Of a stretch of DNA of 64,000 bases, positions 8,867 through 16,824 are shown one piece after another. Under the pieces are notes generated by a model that did no database searches, was not told the origin of the DNA, and saw only the letters and a list, made by a program, of their open reading frames with translations. Both the position numbers and the translations under genes were made by a program. This stretch comes from Sandaracinobacteroides saxicola. Its GTDB lineage: Bacteria; Pseudomonadota; Alphaproteobacteria; Sphingomonadales; Sphingomonadaceae. Numbering within the stretch: the first letter of the stretch is position 1; every line of letters starts with the position of its first letter. The stretch is taken from the NCBI RefSeq assembly GCF_014117445.1, contig NZ_CP059851.1:372001-436000 (forward strand). Direction: 5' to 3'.

Positions 8867-9055
8867 TCAGTTGAGCGCGACGCACGAGCTCGAGCCGCAG
8901 CTCGAGCAGCTGTTGCACGAGCTGATGCCGCTCGATGCACCGGTTTCCGGAAGCGCCATCGCTTCCTTGAGGCTGATCACCTCAAGGCCGTCGATCTGCA
9001 GGTCCGAAAGGTCCAGAGCGTCGAAGCTCAGCTCGTCCTGGGGTTGAAGGGACAT
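8867..9055 (-). CDS. Thiazolyl-peptide-type RiPP precursor (62 aa)
   Basis: 62 residues with an acidic leader (DELSFDALDLSDLQIDGLEV) and a junction ALPETGAS followed by a core made almost only of Ser and Cys. The Cys are at 47, 50, 53 and 58, each preceded by Ser; the core runs SGISSCNSCSSCGSSSC and ends VALN. Thiopeptide precursors typically have an LSDLPMDVFE-like leader segment and a TEVGAS- or PEVGAS-type junction, and this peptide has both in recognisable form. The Cys would become thiazol(in)es, while Ser could become oxazolines or dehydroalanines. The start is fixed by AAGGAGGA four bases upstream. It is the first small gene before the exporter and modification genes. Whether the product is a macrocyclic thiopeptide or a linear goadsporin-like peptide cannot be decided here. 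No second copy was seen. Confidence 0.88.
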   Translation of the reverse strand: MSLQPQDELSFDALDLSDLQIDGLEVISLKEAMALPETGASSGISSCNSCSSCGSSSCVALN

Positions 9056-9067
9056 GGTGTCCTCCTT
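9056..9067 (-). promoter_or_regulatory. Perfect Shine-Dalgarno of the precursor gene
   Basis: On the minus strand AAGGAGGA (9067-9060) is followed by CACC and the ATG at 9055. It is the strongest ribosome site in the cluster and fixes the precursor start. By contrast, the downstream enzyme genes rely on start/stop overlaps. Confidence 0.85.
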
Positions 9068-9153
9068 GAAAAAGCCGCCTGTGGCTGAGACTGGATGGGG
9101 CGGCCGCCATCCAATGCCGTGCCCTGTCCCGCGCGCGGCGGGCGCTGTCGCGA

Positions 9154-9588
9154 TCAGCTGAAGTAGCGCAGCTTGACCGCGACCGTGGTCGAACCCTGGA
9201 CGCGGAATTGCGAGCGTTCGAATTCCGGGCGGTCGGGCGTCGGGTTGGCGATGTTGCTGAAGCCGATGCCTTCACGGATGAAGGTCAGCTGGTCGTTGGC
9301 GTCCTCATCGTGGAACAGCGCGATGGCATAGGTGCCATCGGGCACGTTCGGGATGCTGACCTTGGTGCTGCCGGCTTTCGCCTTGGCCGCGACCTTGAAG
9401 GTGCAGCCCTGCGGGAACTGCTGCCCTTCGCGGCACATCGAGATGACGACGTTGCCCTTGGCGCTGCGCACGCCTTCGACATCGACCGTCAGTTGGCTGC
9501 CGCTGGCCGCGATCACCGGCAAAGCTGCGGCCATGGCGCCGACCGCAAGCGCGGCGGCCATTCCGATTTTCATGTTGGTCATGTTCAT
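9154..9588 (-). CDS. Exported DUF2141 domain protein
   Basis: 144 residues: an N-terminal signal peptide (KIGMAAALAVGAMAAALPVIAA) and one DUF2141 domain with two Cys (SMCREGQQFPQGCTF), likely a disulfide. The segment VPDGTYAIALFHDEDANDQL is the conserved beta-sandwich core. Function of the family is unknown; the proteins are periplasmic or secreted. The ATG at 9588 has GGAG close upstream, and ATG 9582 is an alternative. It lies 98 bp upstream of the precursor gene on the same strand. Only a weak CCCGC/GCGGG hairpin (9128-9142) lies between them, so it may share the cluster's transcript. A role in immunity or display is possible but not shown. Confidence 0.85.
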   Translation of the reverse strand: MNMTNMKIGMAAALAVGAMAAALPVIAASGSQLTVDVEGVRSAKGNVVISMCREGQQFPQGCTFKVAAKAKAGSTKVSIPNVPDGTYAIALFHDEDANDQLTFIREGIGFSNIANPTPDRPEFERSQFRVQGSTTVAVKLRYFS

Positions 9589-9655
9589 GCTCCTGCTTGC
9601 AACCGGCCAGCGCCGGGCAGGAGCAGAAGGTCATGGGTCGGGGGCAGAGTCAGCG

Positions 9656-9708
9656 ATGACATCCGTCACGATGTCGGAGGGCATGATGCAGACCGTGACA
9701 TCTGTCAC
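9656..9708 (-). promoter_or_regulatory. Two CRP/FNR-type palindromes upstream of DUF2141 and the RiPP cluster
   Basis: Two near-identical 14-mers lie 39 bp apart (centre to centre). On the minus strand they read GTGACAGATGTCAC (9708-9695, perfect palindrome) and GTGACGGATGTCAT (9669-9656). Both fit the GTGA-N6-TCAC core of CRP-family sites. They sit 70-120 bp before the DUF2141 start, after the SRP RNA terminator, which is the natural promoter region of the operon. Confidence 0.55.
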
Positions 9709-9785
9709 CCGATCCGGGATGGCGGGCGTCATGTGGGACACTTCCGGGGCGCGCACTGGCGCGTCCGGGCCTGTCGATGGTGAAG

Positions 9786-9805
9786 GAAAACCGGCATGCG
9801 CCGGC
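9786..9805 (-). terminator. Rho-independent terminator of the SRP RNA gene
   Basis: On the minus strand CCGGC-GCAT-GCCGG (9804-9791) is followed by TTTTCC. It lies directly after the 3' end of the SRP RNA. Confidence 0.75.
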
Positions 9806-9812
9806 TGTTGGT

Positions 9813-9902
9813 GGGAGCCGGGAACGACCCAGCGCGAATTCGTTACGGCTGCTTCCTTCCGGACCTGACCGGGTTGGCGATGCAACTGCCCGCCCGACTC
9901 CC
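9813..9902 (-). ncRNA. ffs: Signal recognition particle RNA, small bacterial type
   Basis: The minus strand carries the universally conserved SRP RNA apical loop GGTCAGGTCCGGAAGGAAGC, where Ffh binds. The ends pair as a 10-bp stem (GGGAGTCGGG at 9902-9893 with CCCGGCTCCC at 9822-9813, one G-U pair). Total about 90-95 nt, the size of the 4.5S-like RNA in alphaproteobacteria. It acts with Ffh in co-translational membrane targeting. A terminator follows. The exact 5' end is uncertain by a few bases. Confidence 0.92.
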
Positions 9903-9930
9903 GCGGCGCGACATAGGGGCGAACAGGGTT

Positions 9931-10680
9931 TCAGGCAAGTCGCGTCATCCCCTGATTATCTGCGTGGGTGCCGGCGGCTGCCGGATCGACATCGGCACGA
10001 TCATCGTCGGCGACCTGAAAATCCGTCAGTTGCAGGTCGAACCAGGGCCTGCCGCCCTGGTCGATGCGGAGGCGCCGGGGCCAGCGCAGGCCGCCATCAC
10101 CGATCTCGCCTGAGAAGGTGAAGCGCTGCGTGACGAGACCCTTGCCCTGGGGATCGGGCACGCTGTTGGCCGCTGAGGCCAGCCGCGCGTCGCGGTCGAA
10201 GCCGAGCAGGGTTGGCGGTGCATCCGGATGGCTGGCCATCAGCGTATCCGGGTCCGGCCCGGGCCGTGCGCTGGCGCCCGCTTCGGTCAGCGGCAGCAGC
10301 AACATCAGGCCGTAGATCGCATATTGCGCCCGTTCGTGGCGCACCACGGCATCGGGCAGCGGCGTGCGGACGCCGGCGCGCTCCACCCATCCACCCGACG
10401 GTTCGATGATCAGTGAGCGCTGCTTGGACGGTCCTTCGCTCAGCAGCCAACTGTCCGACCGCGCCGCGCGAAAGGGGATGACGCGGGTGGAGACGCCGAT
10501 CTCGATCCGCCGTGGCCCGGCGAAGATGCTCGCCCGGCCGCGCCATCGCAACAGGCGGGCGTTGCGCAGCGCGTGGGCGCCGCCGGCCCGGCGGATGGCG
10601 CGGTCGAGCAGCGATTCGGGCAGGCGGGCGGCGGCGAGCGCGCCGGCGCTGCCCAGCAGGAACAAGCGGCGGTCGAACAT
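9931..10680 (-). CDS. Exported protein of unknown function
   Basis: 249 residues starting MFDRRLFLLGSAGALAAA, a short Tat- or Sec-type signal with twin Arg (DRRLFLLG). The mature part contains RWRGRASIFAGPRRIEIGV, WLLSEGPSKQRSLII and FTFSGEIGDGGLRWPRRLRI, a beta-rich pattern like LolA/LppX-type periplasmic proteins, but the resemblance is weak. The ATG at 10680 was chosen because the signal peptide begins there and GGAGG lies about 10 nt upstream. It ends 28 nt before the SRP RNA gene on the same strand. No function is assigned. Confidence 0.72.
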   Translation of the reverse strand: MFDRRLFLLGSAGALAAARLPESLLDRAIRRAGGAHALRNARLLRWRGRASIFAGPRRIEIGVSTRVIPFRAARSDSWLLSEGPSKQRSLIIEPSGGWVERAGVRTPLPDAVVRHERAQYAIYGLMLLLPLTEAGASARPGPDPDTLMASHPDAPPTLLGFDRDARLASAANSVPDPQGKGLVTQRFTFSGEIGDGGLRWPRRLRIDQGGRPWFDLQLTDFQVADDDRADVDPAAAGTHADNQGMTRLA

Positions 10681-10724
10681 CGGAACCCACCTCCGCCGCC
10701 ATGGTAGCGCGGCGGGGATGAGGG

Positions 10725-11489
10725 TCAAATCAGAATGACGACATGGCCGCGGGCGCCGGCCGGGGGCGCGGCACCGGTGATGCGCGCCGCATCGCGCCGC
10801 ACCAGGGCCAGAACGTCCGCCGGGCAGTCCGCCGGATGTACCACCAGGTCGGCCTGGGCCAGCAGCCGGAGCTGGCGCAGGGTGAGGTCCTCGGCGCTGG
10901 CGGGAAGCGGGATTTCGCTGATGCTGTCGGCCGGGTCGGCGGCGACGGCAGAGAGCGCGGCGGCGATGGCGGCAGGCGCGTCCGCGCTGTCGCGCAGCGG
11001 GTCCAATGCTGCGCCGTCGGCCAGCAGCCGGCTCCAGAAGGCGCGGCGGGCGGGCACGGTGCGATGGACCGCAGCGACGGCATCGCGGGCAGCGAGAATG
11101 GCGGTGGCGAGCGTGCCAAGGCCCCCGGGCAACAAGCGCTCCAGCCGTTCCTTCAGCGCTTTCGACAGGCTGGCGGAGGCGCCGCCGGTACCGATGGCGA
11201 CCAGCACGGGGGAGCGATCGACGATCGCCGGCACGGTGAAATCGCAGAGCGCCGGCTGGTCGACGACGTTGACGAGCAGGCCCCGCGCCTTGAGCCGCGT
11301 GGCAACCGCGGCGGCGGTGTCGCGGTCGTCGATGGCGACGAAGGCCAATCGGGTGGCGGCTGTCGCTTCCGCCATGACCACGCCGCCGGCGTCCTCGATC
11401 AGGCGTCGTTTGGCGTCGGCGGCGTCGCCCTCTCCCACCAGCAGCACGGTCTGGCCGCGTAGCCGGTGGAACAGCGGCAGGCTTTCCAT
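10725..11489 (-). CDS. Siroheme synthase N-terminal domain protein (precorrin-2 dehydrogenase/ferrochelatase-like)
   Basis: 254 residues matching the CysG N-terminal half / Met8p: MESLPLFHRLRGQTVLLVGE is the family opening, followed by the NAD-binding GDAADAKRRLIEDAGG, the VVDQPALCDFTVPAI block and SPVLVAIGTGGASASLSKAL, the classic sirohydrochlorin site. It would oxidise precorrin-2 and insert iron to make siroheme for sulfite or nitrite reductase. The NAD loop reads VGEGDAADAK rather than the usual VGGGxVAxRK. The C-terminal 90 residues are not the methyltransferase domain of full CysG. The ATG overlaps the galU stop (TGATG). Confidence 0.82.
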   Translation of the reverse strand: MESLPLFHRLRGQTVLLVGEGDAADAKRRLIEDAGGVVMAEATAATRLAFVAIDDRDTAAAVATRLKARGLLVNVVDQPALCDFTVPAIVDRSPVLVAIGTGGASASLSKALKERLERLLPGGLGTLATAILAARDAVAAVHRTVPARRAFWSRLLADGAALDPLRDSADAPAAIAAALSAVAADPADSISEIPLPASAEDLTLRQLRLLAQADLVVHPADCPADVLALVRRDAARITGAAPPAGARGHVVILI

Positions 11490-12358
11490 CAGAGGTTCGT
11501 GGTCATCCAGGCGCGCACTGCCGGGCCGATGTCCGGCCGTTCCAGGGCCAGCGCCAGGTTGGCGGTGATATGCCCTGCCTTGTCGCCGCAATCGAAGCGC
11601 GCGCCGGCATAGGTGTAAGCATGAAACGGTGATTTACCGATGAGTTGCGCCAGCGCGTCGGTCAGCTGGATCTCGCCCCCGGCGCCACGCTTTCCCTCCG
11701 CCAATATGTCCATCACCTGCGGTTCGATCAGATAGCGGCCCACCGCCGCCAGCCGGCTCGGGGCGGTGCCGGCCCTGGGTTTTTCGACGAAGCCGCGCAC
11801 CTCGGTGAGCGCGCCATCGACCGCGCCGGGGGCGACGATGCCATAGCGGTGTGTCTCCTCCTCGGGCACTTCCATCACGGCGATCACCGTGCCGCCCACC
11901 TTGTTCCGGGCATCGACCATCTGTTTCAGGCACGGGTAATCGGGCTGCCACAGCAGCTCGTCGGGCAGCAGCACGGCGAAGGGTTCGTCGCCGGTGATAT
12001 GCCGCGCGCACCAGACGGCGTGGCCCAGGCCAGCGGGCTCCTGCTGCCGGACATAGGCGATGTTGCCCGGCGCCAGCTGCGTACCCTCCAGCACCGCCAG
12101 TTCGGCGGTCTTGCCCTTTTCGCGCAGGGTCATCACCAGTTCGCCCGCCACGTCGAAATAATCCTCCAGCGCGCTTTTCCCCCGTGCGGTGACGAAGATC
12201 ATCTGCTCGATGCCGGCGGCCAGCGCCTCGTCCACCGCATATTGCAGCAGCGGCTTGTCGACGACGGGCAGCATTTCCTTCGGCACGGCCTTGGTGGCGG
12301 GCAGGAAGCGCGTACCCATGCCACCAACGGGGAACACGGCCTTGCGAACGGGTTTCAT
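11489..12358 (-). CDS. galU: UTP--glucose-1-phosphate uridylyltransferase
   Basis: 289 residues. Makes UDP-glucose from UTP and glucose-1-phosphate for polysaccharide and glycolipid synthesis. The N-terminal nucleotide-binding motif GGMGTRFLPATKAVPKEMLP is textbook. VDKPLLQYAVDEALAAGIEQ and the FVEKPRAGTAPSRLAAVGRY sugar-binding block follow, and the length is normal. Start MKPVRKAVFP overlaps the lysA stop by 4 nt (ATGA). It lies in a minus-strand run with argH, lysA and the siroheme gene. Confidence 0.95.
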   Translation of the reverse strand: MKPVRKAVFPVGGMGTRFLPATKAVPKEMLPVVDKPLLQYAVDEALAAGIEQMIFVTARGKSALEDYFDVAGELVMTLREKGKTAELAVLEGTQLAPGNIAYVRQQEPAGLGHAVWCARHITGDEPFAVLLPDELLWQPDYPCLKQMVDARNKVGGTVIAVMEVPEEETHRYGIVAPGAVDGALTEVRGFVEKPRAGTAPSRLAAVGRYLIEPQVMDILAEGKRGAGGEIQLTDALAQLIGKSPFHAYTYAGARFDCGDKAGHITANLALALERPDIGPAVRAWMTTNL

Positions 12359-13626
12359 GGACGTTCCTTCAACCAGGGGGCGATACGGTCGGCGCCGATC
12401 AGCTGGTCCAGTGTCTGGCGCGGGCGCACGACGGCATAGTCGCGGCCGCGCACCAGAATCTCCGGGATCAGCGGCCGCGAATTATAGGTGCTCGCCATGG
12501 TTGCGCCATAGGCGCCGGCGGTCATGACCGCCACCAGGTCACCGGGCTGCACCGGGGTGATCGAACGGTCCTCCGCAAACTGGTCGCCGGTTTCGCATAC
12601 CGGTCCGACGATGGTGGCGGTCATGCCGCCGGCGCGGGGGGAAAGCGCGCGGATGTCGTGCCAGGCGCCGTAGAGGCTGGGGCGCAGCAGGTCGTTCATC
12701 GCGGCATCGAGCACCACGAACGTCCGTTCGCCGCCGCTTTTCACCGTGATGACCCGGGCGACGAGCACGCCGGCATTGCCGACGATCAATCGGCCCGGTT
12801 CGAAGGCAAGCCGCACGCCCCAACCGGCGGTGACCCGCGCCACCATGGCGCCATAGGCCGCCGGGCCGGGCGGCGGCGGCAGGGAGGGGTCATAGGGGAT
12901 GCCCAGGCCGCCGCCGAGATCGACCCGCTCGACCGTCTGGCCCTGGCGGCGCAGCGTGGCGACGAGCGCGCCGAGCTTGCCATAGGCTTCCTCCAGGGGC
13001 TCCAGGCTGGCGAGCTGGCTGCCGATGTGCGCGGCGACGCCGACCGGCCGGATGCCGGGCAGTCCGGCAGCGGTGGCATAGAGTGCGGCGATGCGATCGA
13101 GCGGCACGCCGAACTTGTTTTCCTTTTTCCCCGTGGAGATTTTGGCGTGCGTCCGGGCATCGACATCGGGGTTGACGCGGATAGCGACGCTGGCGGTGCG
13201 CCCCAGCGCGGCCGCCACCTCGGACAGGGCGTGCAGTTCGCCCTCGCCCTCCACATTAAACTGGAAGATGCCGGCAATGAGCGCTGCCGCCATTTCGGCG
13301 CGGGTCTTGCCGACACCGGAAAAGATGATGCGGCCGGCGGGCACGCCGGCGGCAAGCGCGCGGCGCATCTCGCCCTCGCTCACGACATCCGCACCGGCGC
13401 CGAGACGGGCCAGCGTGGCGATGACGCTGACATTGGGATTGGCCTTGACGGCGAAGGCGATCAGCGGATCGTCGAGGCCGGCCAGCGCATCGCGGAAGAC
13501 CGTGAAATGGCGTTCGATGGTGGCGCTGGAATAGGCATAGAAGGGTGTGCCCTCGGCAGCGGCAAGCGCGTCCAGCGCCACATCCTCGGCGTGCATCACG
13601 CCGTCCCGATCGTGGAAATGGTCCAT
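12355..13626 (-). CDS. lysA: Diaminopimelate decarboxylase
   Basis: 423 residues, the last step of lysine biosynthesis (meso-DAP to L-lysine). PLP lysine in the segment AFAVKANPN. The PLP-phosphate Gly loop LGGGLGIPYDPS is present, and the active-site Cys block GPVCETGDQFAEDR is intact. Length is normal. The ATG at 13626 overlaps the stop of the small lipoprotein gene, the usual lptM-lysA arrangement. Confidence 0.95.
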   Translation of the reverse strand: MDHFHDRDGVMHAEDVALDALAAAEGTPFYAYSSATIERHFTVFRDALAGLDDPLIAFAVKANPNVSVIATLARLGAGADVVSEGEMRRALAAGVPAGRIIFSGVGKTRAEMAAALIAGIFQFNVEGEGELHALSEVAAALGRTASVAIRVNPDVDARTHAKISTGKKENKFGVPLDRIAALYATAAGLPGIRPVGVAAHIGSQLASLEPLEEAYGKLGALVATLRRQGQTVERVDLGGGLGIPYDPSLPPPPGPAAYGAMVARVTAGWGVRLAFEPGRLIVGNAGVLVARVITVKSGGERTFVVLDAAMNDLLRPSLYGAWHDIRALSPRAGGMTATIVGPVCETGDQFAEDRSITPVQPGDLVAVMTAGAYGATMASTYNSRPLIPEILVRGRDYAVVRPRQTLDQLIGADRIAPWLKERP

Positions 13627-13892
13627 CAGCGTGGTTTTTCGACGGTGTCCGCCGGCGGCAGGTTGAAGGGATCGTCCTGCCGCACGCCCGACGGCACCGC
13701 GCCGTCATCGACCCGCTTCGGCGCCGCCTGGGCGGGCGGAATCAGCGCTTTCATGGTCGCCGCGCCTTCCTCCTTCTTCATGGCGCGCACCTGGGCGTTG
13801 GTCAGTTTGCTGTCATCGGTGGCGCGCACCAGCGCGCCCTTGTGGCCGCAGGCCGACAGCAAAAGCAGCAGCAGGACCAAGGCCGGCTTCAC
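13626..13892 (-). CDS. LptM-like small lipoprotein
   Basis: 88 residues with a lipoprotein signal ([21 protein letters not shown]; lipobox LSAC, mature Cys then GHKGAL). LptM/YifL proteins upstream of lysA have this CGxKGxL motif and assist LptD assembly in Escherichia coli. After the motif comes a Pro-rich tail ([12 protein letters not shown]). It sits between argH and lysA with overlaps on both sides. Assignment rests on motif plus position. Confidence 0.82.
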   Translation of the reverse strand: MKPALVLLLLLLSACGHKGALVRATDDSKLTNAQVRAMKKEEGAATMKALIPPAQAAPKRVDDGAVPSGVRQDDPFNLPPADTVEKPR

Positions 13893-15283
13893 AGGCCCGA
13901 CCTTGCCGCAGCGATGGCTTCCCGCACGCGAAACGGCGCGGTGCCGCCCAGGCTGCCCCGGCTGGCGACCGACGCTTCGACGCTGAGCACGCCGAAAACG
14001 CGACCGTCGATCCGGGGATCGACGGCGCGCAGCGCGTCCAGGGACAAGGCATCGAGCTGCACGCCGGCGGCTTCCGCGGCCTTTACCGCGCGGCCGGTAA
14101 TGTGATGCGCCTCCCGGAACGGCACGCCGGCTTCGCGTACCAGCCAGTCGGCGAGGTCGGTCGCGGTGGAAAAACCGCTGGCCGCCGCCGCGCGCATCCG
14201 GTCGGGCACGAAGGTCAGGCTTTCCACCATGCCGGTCATCGCGGCCAATGACAGAGCCAGCAGGTCATGCGCCTCGAACAGCGGCTCCTTGTCGTCCTGC
14301 ATATCCTTGGAATAGGCCAGCGGCAGGCCCTTCATCACCGCCATCAGGCCGACACAAAGCCCGACGATGCGCCCGCTGTGGCCACGCGCCAGTTCGGCGG
14401 CGTCGGGGTTGCGCTTCTGCGGCATGATGCTGCTGCCGGTGCTCCAGGCGTCGGGCAGCCTGACCCAGCCGAAGGGCTGGCTGGCCCACAGGATGATCTC
14501 TTCCGCCAGGCGGGAAAGGTGCAGCGCGGTCTGGGCGGCGCAGGTGAGGAATTCGATGGCAAAGTCGCGGTCGGATACGCTGTCGAGGCTGTTGGCGGTG
14601 GGCCGGTCGAAGCCGAGCGTCGACGCCGTCATCATGCGGTCGATCGCAAAACCCGTGCCGGCGAGCGCTGCCGCGCCCAGCGGACATTCATTCATGCGGG
14701 CGCGGGCATCGGCAAAGCGGCCACGATCCCGCCCGAACATGGCGAAATAGGCCATCAGATGATGGCCGAGCGTCACCGGTTGCGCCACCTGGAGGTGGGT
14801 GAAGCCCGGCATGATCGTGTCCGCATGCGCTTCCGCACGCGTCAGCAACGCCGCCACCAGCGCCTTCAGCGCGGCATCAATGTCGTCGCAGGCGGCGCGC
14901 ACCCACAGGCGGAAATCGGTCGCCACTTGGTCGTTGCGGCTGCGCGCGGTGTGCAGCCGGCCGGCGTCCGGGCCGATCAGCTCGGCCAGCCGCGTCTCGA
15001 CATGCATGTGGATGTCTTCGAGCGCCGGATCCTCCGGCACGCCGTCGGCTTCATAGTCCGCGTGGATGGCCCGCAGGCCCGTCTCGATCCGGGCCACGGC
15101 ATCTGGTTCCAGGATGCCGGTCGCGCCCAGCATCGCCACATGCGCCAGGCTGCCGGCGATGTCCTGCCGCCACAACCGCTTGTCGAACGGAATGGAGGCA
15201 TTTATCTGTTGCATCACGGCGGCAGGTCCGCCGTCGAAGCGGCCACCCCACAGGCTGTTGCTGACCTTTCCGGAGCCCGCCAT
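13889..15283 (-). CDS. argH: Argininosuccinate lyase
   Basis: 464 residues. Splits argininosuccinate into arginine and fumarate. The fumarase-superfamily signature [12 protein letters not shown] is present, as are SLWGGRF near the N-terminus, [16 protein letters not shown] and the catalytic His in [12 protein letters not shown]. The frame is open well upstream, but homology begins at about residue 8. The ATG at 15283 ([14 protein letters not shown]) is preferred; ATG 15298 ([10 protein letters not shown]) is possible. Its start codon overlaps the start codon of the divergent thioredoxin gene. Confidence 0.94.
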   Translation of the reverse strand: MAGSGKVSNSLWGGRFDGGPAAVMQQINASIPFDKRLWRQDIAGSLAHVAMLGATGILEPDAVARIETGLRAIHADYEADGVPEDPALEDIHMHVETRLAELIGPDAGRLHTARSRNDQVATDFRLWVRAACDDIDAALKALVAALLTRAEAHADTIMPGFTHLQVAQPVTLGHHLMAYFAMFGRDRGRFADARARMNECPLGAAALAGTGFAIDRMMTASTLGFDRPTANSLDSVSDRDFAIEFLTCAAQTALHLSRLAEEIILWASQPFGWVRLPDAWSTGSSIMPQKRNPDAAELARGHSGRIVGLCVGLMAVMKGLPLAYSKDMQDDKEPLFEAHDLLALSLAAMTGMVESLTFVPDRMRAAAASGFSTATDLADWLVREAGVPFREAHHITGRAVKAAEAAGVQLDALSLDALRAVDPRIDGRVFGVLSVEASVASRGSLGGTAPFRVREAIAAARSGL

Positions 15284-15848
15284 GCGTCTGACCTTCATTG
15301 CCCTTCTGTCGCTTGCCGCCTGCGGGCAGGCACCCGCGGGCGATAGGGAAAAGGCACCGCCCTCGCAAGCGGCGTTGAACGCGGCGGAGGCGCCGCCGGT
15401 GGCGCTGGCGGCGAAGATCGACCGCAGCCAGGCGGGAAAGCCGGCGCCGACCGTCCCGTTTGAGATGAGCAACGGCGGCGCGACGAAAACCGTCGCCGAT
15501 TTCCGCGGCAAGCCGGTGCTGGTCAACCTGTGGGCGACCTGGTGCGCGCCCTGCATCAAGGAAATGCCGGCGCTTGACACCCTGGCGAAGACGCTTGGTG
15601 ACCGGGTCACCGTTCTGGCGGTCAGCCAGGACATGGAGGGCTGGCGCGCAGTCGACAAATTCTTCACGCCCGGCAAATTCACCACGGTGAAGCCACAGGT
15701 CGACAGTGCGATGGCCTATGGCGCCGCCATCGGCGCCAAGGGTCTACCGGTCACCATTCTCTATGATGCTGCCGGAAAGGAAGTATGGCGGATCAACGGC
15801 GACTATGACTGGGCCAGCGCCGAAGCGGAGGCGCTAGTCGTCGGCTGA
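15282..15848 (+). CDS. TlpA-family thioredoxin-like lipoprotein
   Basis: 188 residues. Signal [18 protein letters not shown] with lipobox LAAC predicts a membrane-anchored lipoprotein facing the periplasm. The thioredoxin fold carries [15 protein letters not shown], the reducing TlpA/ResA-type active site, and the cis-Pro in [10 protein letters not shown]. It probably keeps periplasmic Cys reduced, for example in cytochrome c or SenC/CuA maturation. The ATG at 15282 has CGGAG six bases upstream; the open frame before it is antisense to argH. Its 3' end overlaps the convergent SOD gene by 15 nt. Confidence 0.92.
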   Translation: MRLTFIALLSLAACGQAPAGDREKAPPSQAALNAAEAPPVALAAKIDRSQAGKPAPTVPFEMSNGGATKTVADFRGKPVLVNLWATWCAPCIKEMPALDTLAKTLGDRVTVLAVSQDMEGWRAVDKFFTPGKFTTVKPQVDSAMAYGAAIGAKGLPVTILYDAAGKEVWRINGDYDWASAEAEALVVG

Positions 15849-16583
15849 GGTGGCGTAGCGCTCGCTGACCACCGACCAGTTCACGGCGTTCCAGAACGCG
15901 TTCAGATAATCGGGGCGGCGGTTCTGGAAACTGAGATAATAGGCATGTTCCCAGACGTCGTTGGTCAGCAGCGGCACGCCCTTCTCGTCAGCGTCATCGA
16001 ACAACGGATTGTCCTGATTGGGGGTGCTGGTGACCGCCAGCCTGCCGTCGTCCTGCAGGATCAACCAGGCCCAGCCGGAGCCAAAGCGGCCTTTGCCCTT
16101 CTCGTCGAACGCGGTGCGCAGCCCCTCCATGCCGCCAAAGGCGCGCTCGATGGCGGCCGACAGCGCCTTGGACGGAGCGCCCCGGCGATCGGGGCCGGCC
16201 ATCGATTCCCAATAGAAGCTGTGGTTCCAATGACCGCCACCATTGTTGCGGATGGCGGCCGGCAGGGTGGACGCACTCGCGAACAGCGCTTCCAGCGGCT
16301 TGCCGCGCGCCGCCGGCGTCTCGGCAACGGCCTTGTTCAGGGCATCGACATAGGCCTGGTGATGCTTGCCATGGTGCAACGCCAGGGTTTCGGCGCTGAC
16401 CGCGGGGGACAGGGCGGACGGCGCATAGGGCAAGGGCGGCAGCGTGAAGCGGCCGGAGGCGACGGGTGCGGCGCTGCCAAGAAGCGGCGCAGCGGTACGG
16501 GCGGTGGACATGCTGGACATGCCGGCAACAACGGCAGCACCGGCACCAAGTTCCAACAGCCGGCGACGGTTCAGGACGGACAT
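15834..16583 (-). CDS. Exported Fe/Mn superoxide dismutase
   Basis: 249 residues. Dismutates superoxide. Metal ligands are in LALHHGKHHQAYVDALN, GGHWNHSFYWE and the DVWEHAYYL triad; GSGWAWLI is the subunit-contact block. Unlike the usual cytosolic enzyme of about 200 aa, it has a roughly 50-residue N-terminal export signal (NRRRLLELGAGAAVVAGMSS, Tat-like with Arg triplet), so it acts in the periplasm. Start at ATG 16583, with AAGGAGG seven nt upstream. Confidence 0.93.
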   Translation of the reverse strand: MSVLNRRRLLELGAGAAVVAGMSSMSTARTAAPLLGSAAPVASGRFTLPPLPYAPSALSPAVSAETLALHHGKHHQAYVDALNKAVAETPAARGKPLEALFASASTLPAAIRNNGGGHWNHSFYWESMAGPDRRGAPSKALSAAIERAFGGMEGLRTAFDEKGKGRFGSGWAWLILQDDGRLAVTSTPNQDNPLFDDADEKGVPLLTNDVWEHAYYLSFQNRRPDYLNAFWNAVNWSVVSERYATSADD

Positions 16584-16824
16584 GGGCAACCTCCTTGCTG
16601 GCCGGGACAACGCGCCATTCACGCGGCGATTCATCGGCCTTCTCATCGCGCACCTTGGTGTCGGATAAATTGACAGGTAGCGCGCCATCATTAACCATTC
16701 CGCATCCATAAAATGTTGAATCAGATAGGTTAAATCTTACGCCAAAGACTGGCATAAATGTTGCACCTGCCCTTGTCGCATCGATTTCCAATGTCGATCC
16801 GCACGCAAAAGGGGACGGAACATC

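Noticed and set aside
9631..9885. 84-residue minus-strand frame in the ffs/DUF2141 gap
   Set aside because: It covers the ffs gene, its terminator and the palindromes, and has no homology or SD.
16670..16698. Promoter with TTGACA in the SOD / PEP-CTERM gap
   Set aside because: A perfect -35 on the plus strand but no convincing -10 at 16-18 bp; not reported as a feature.
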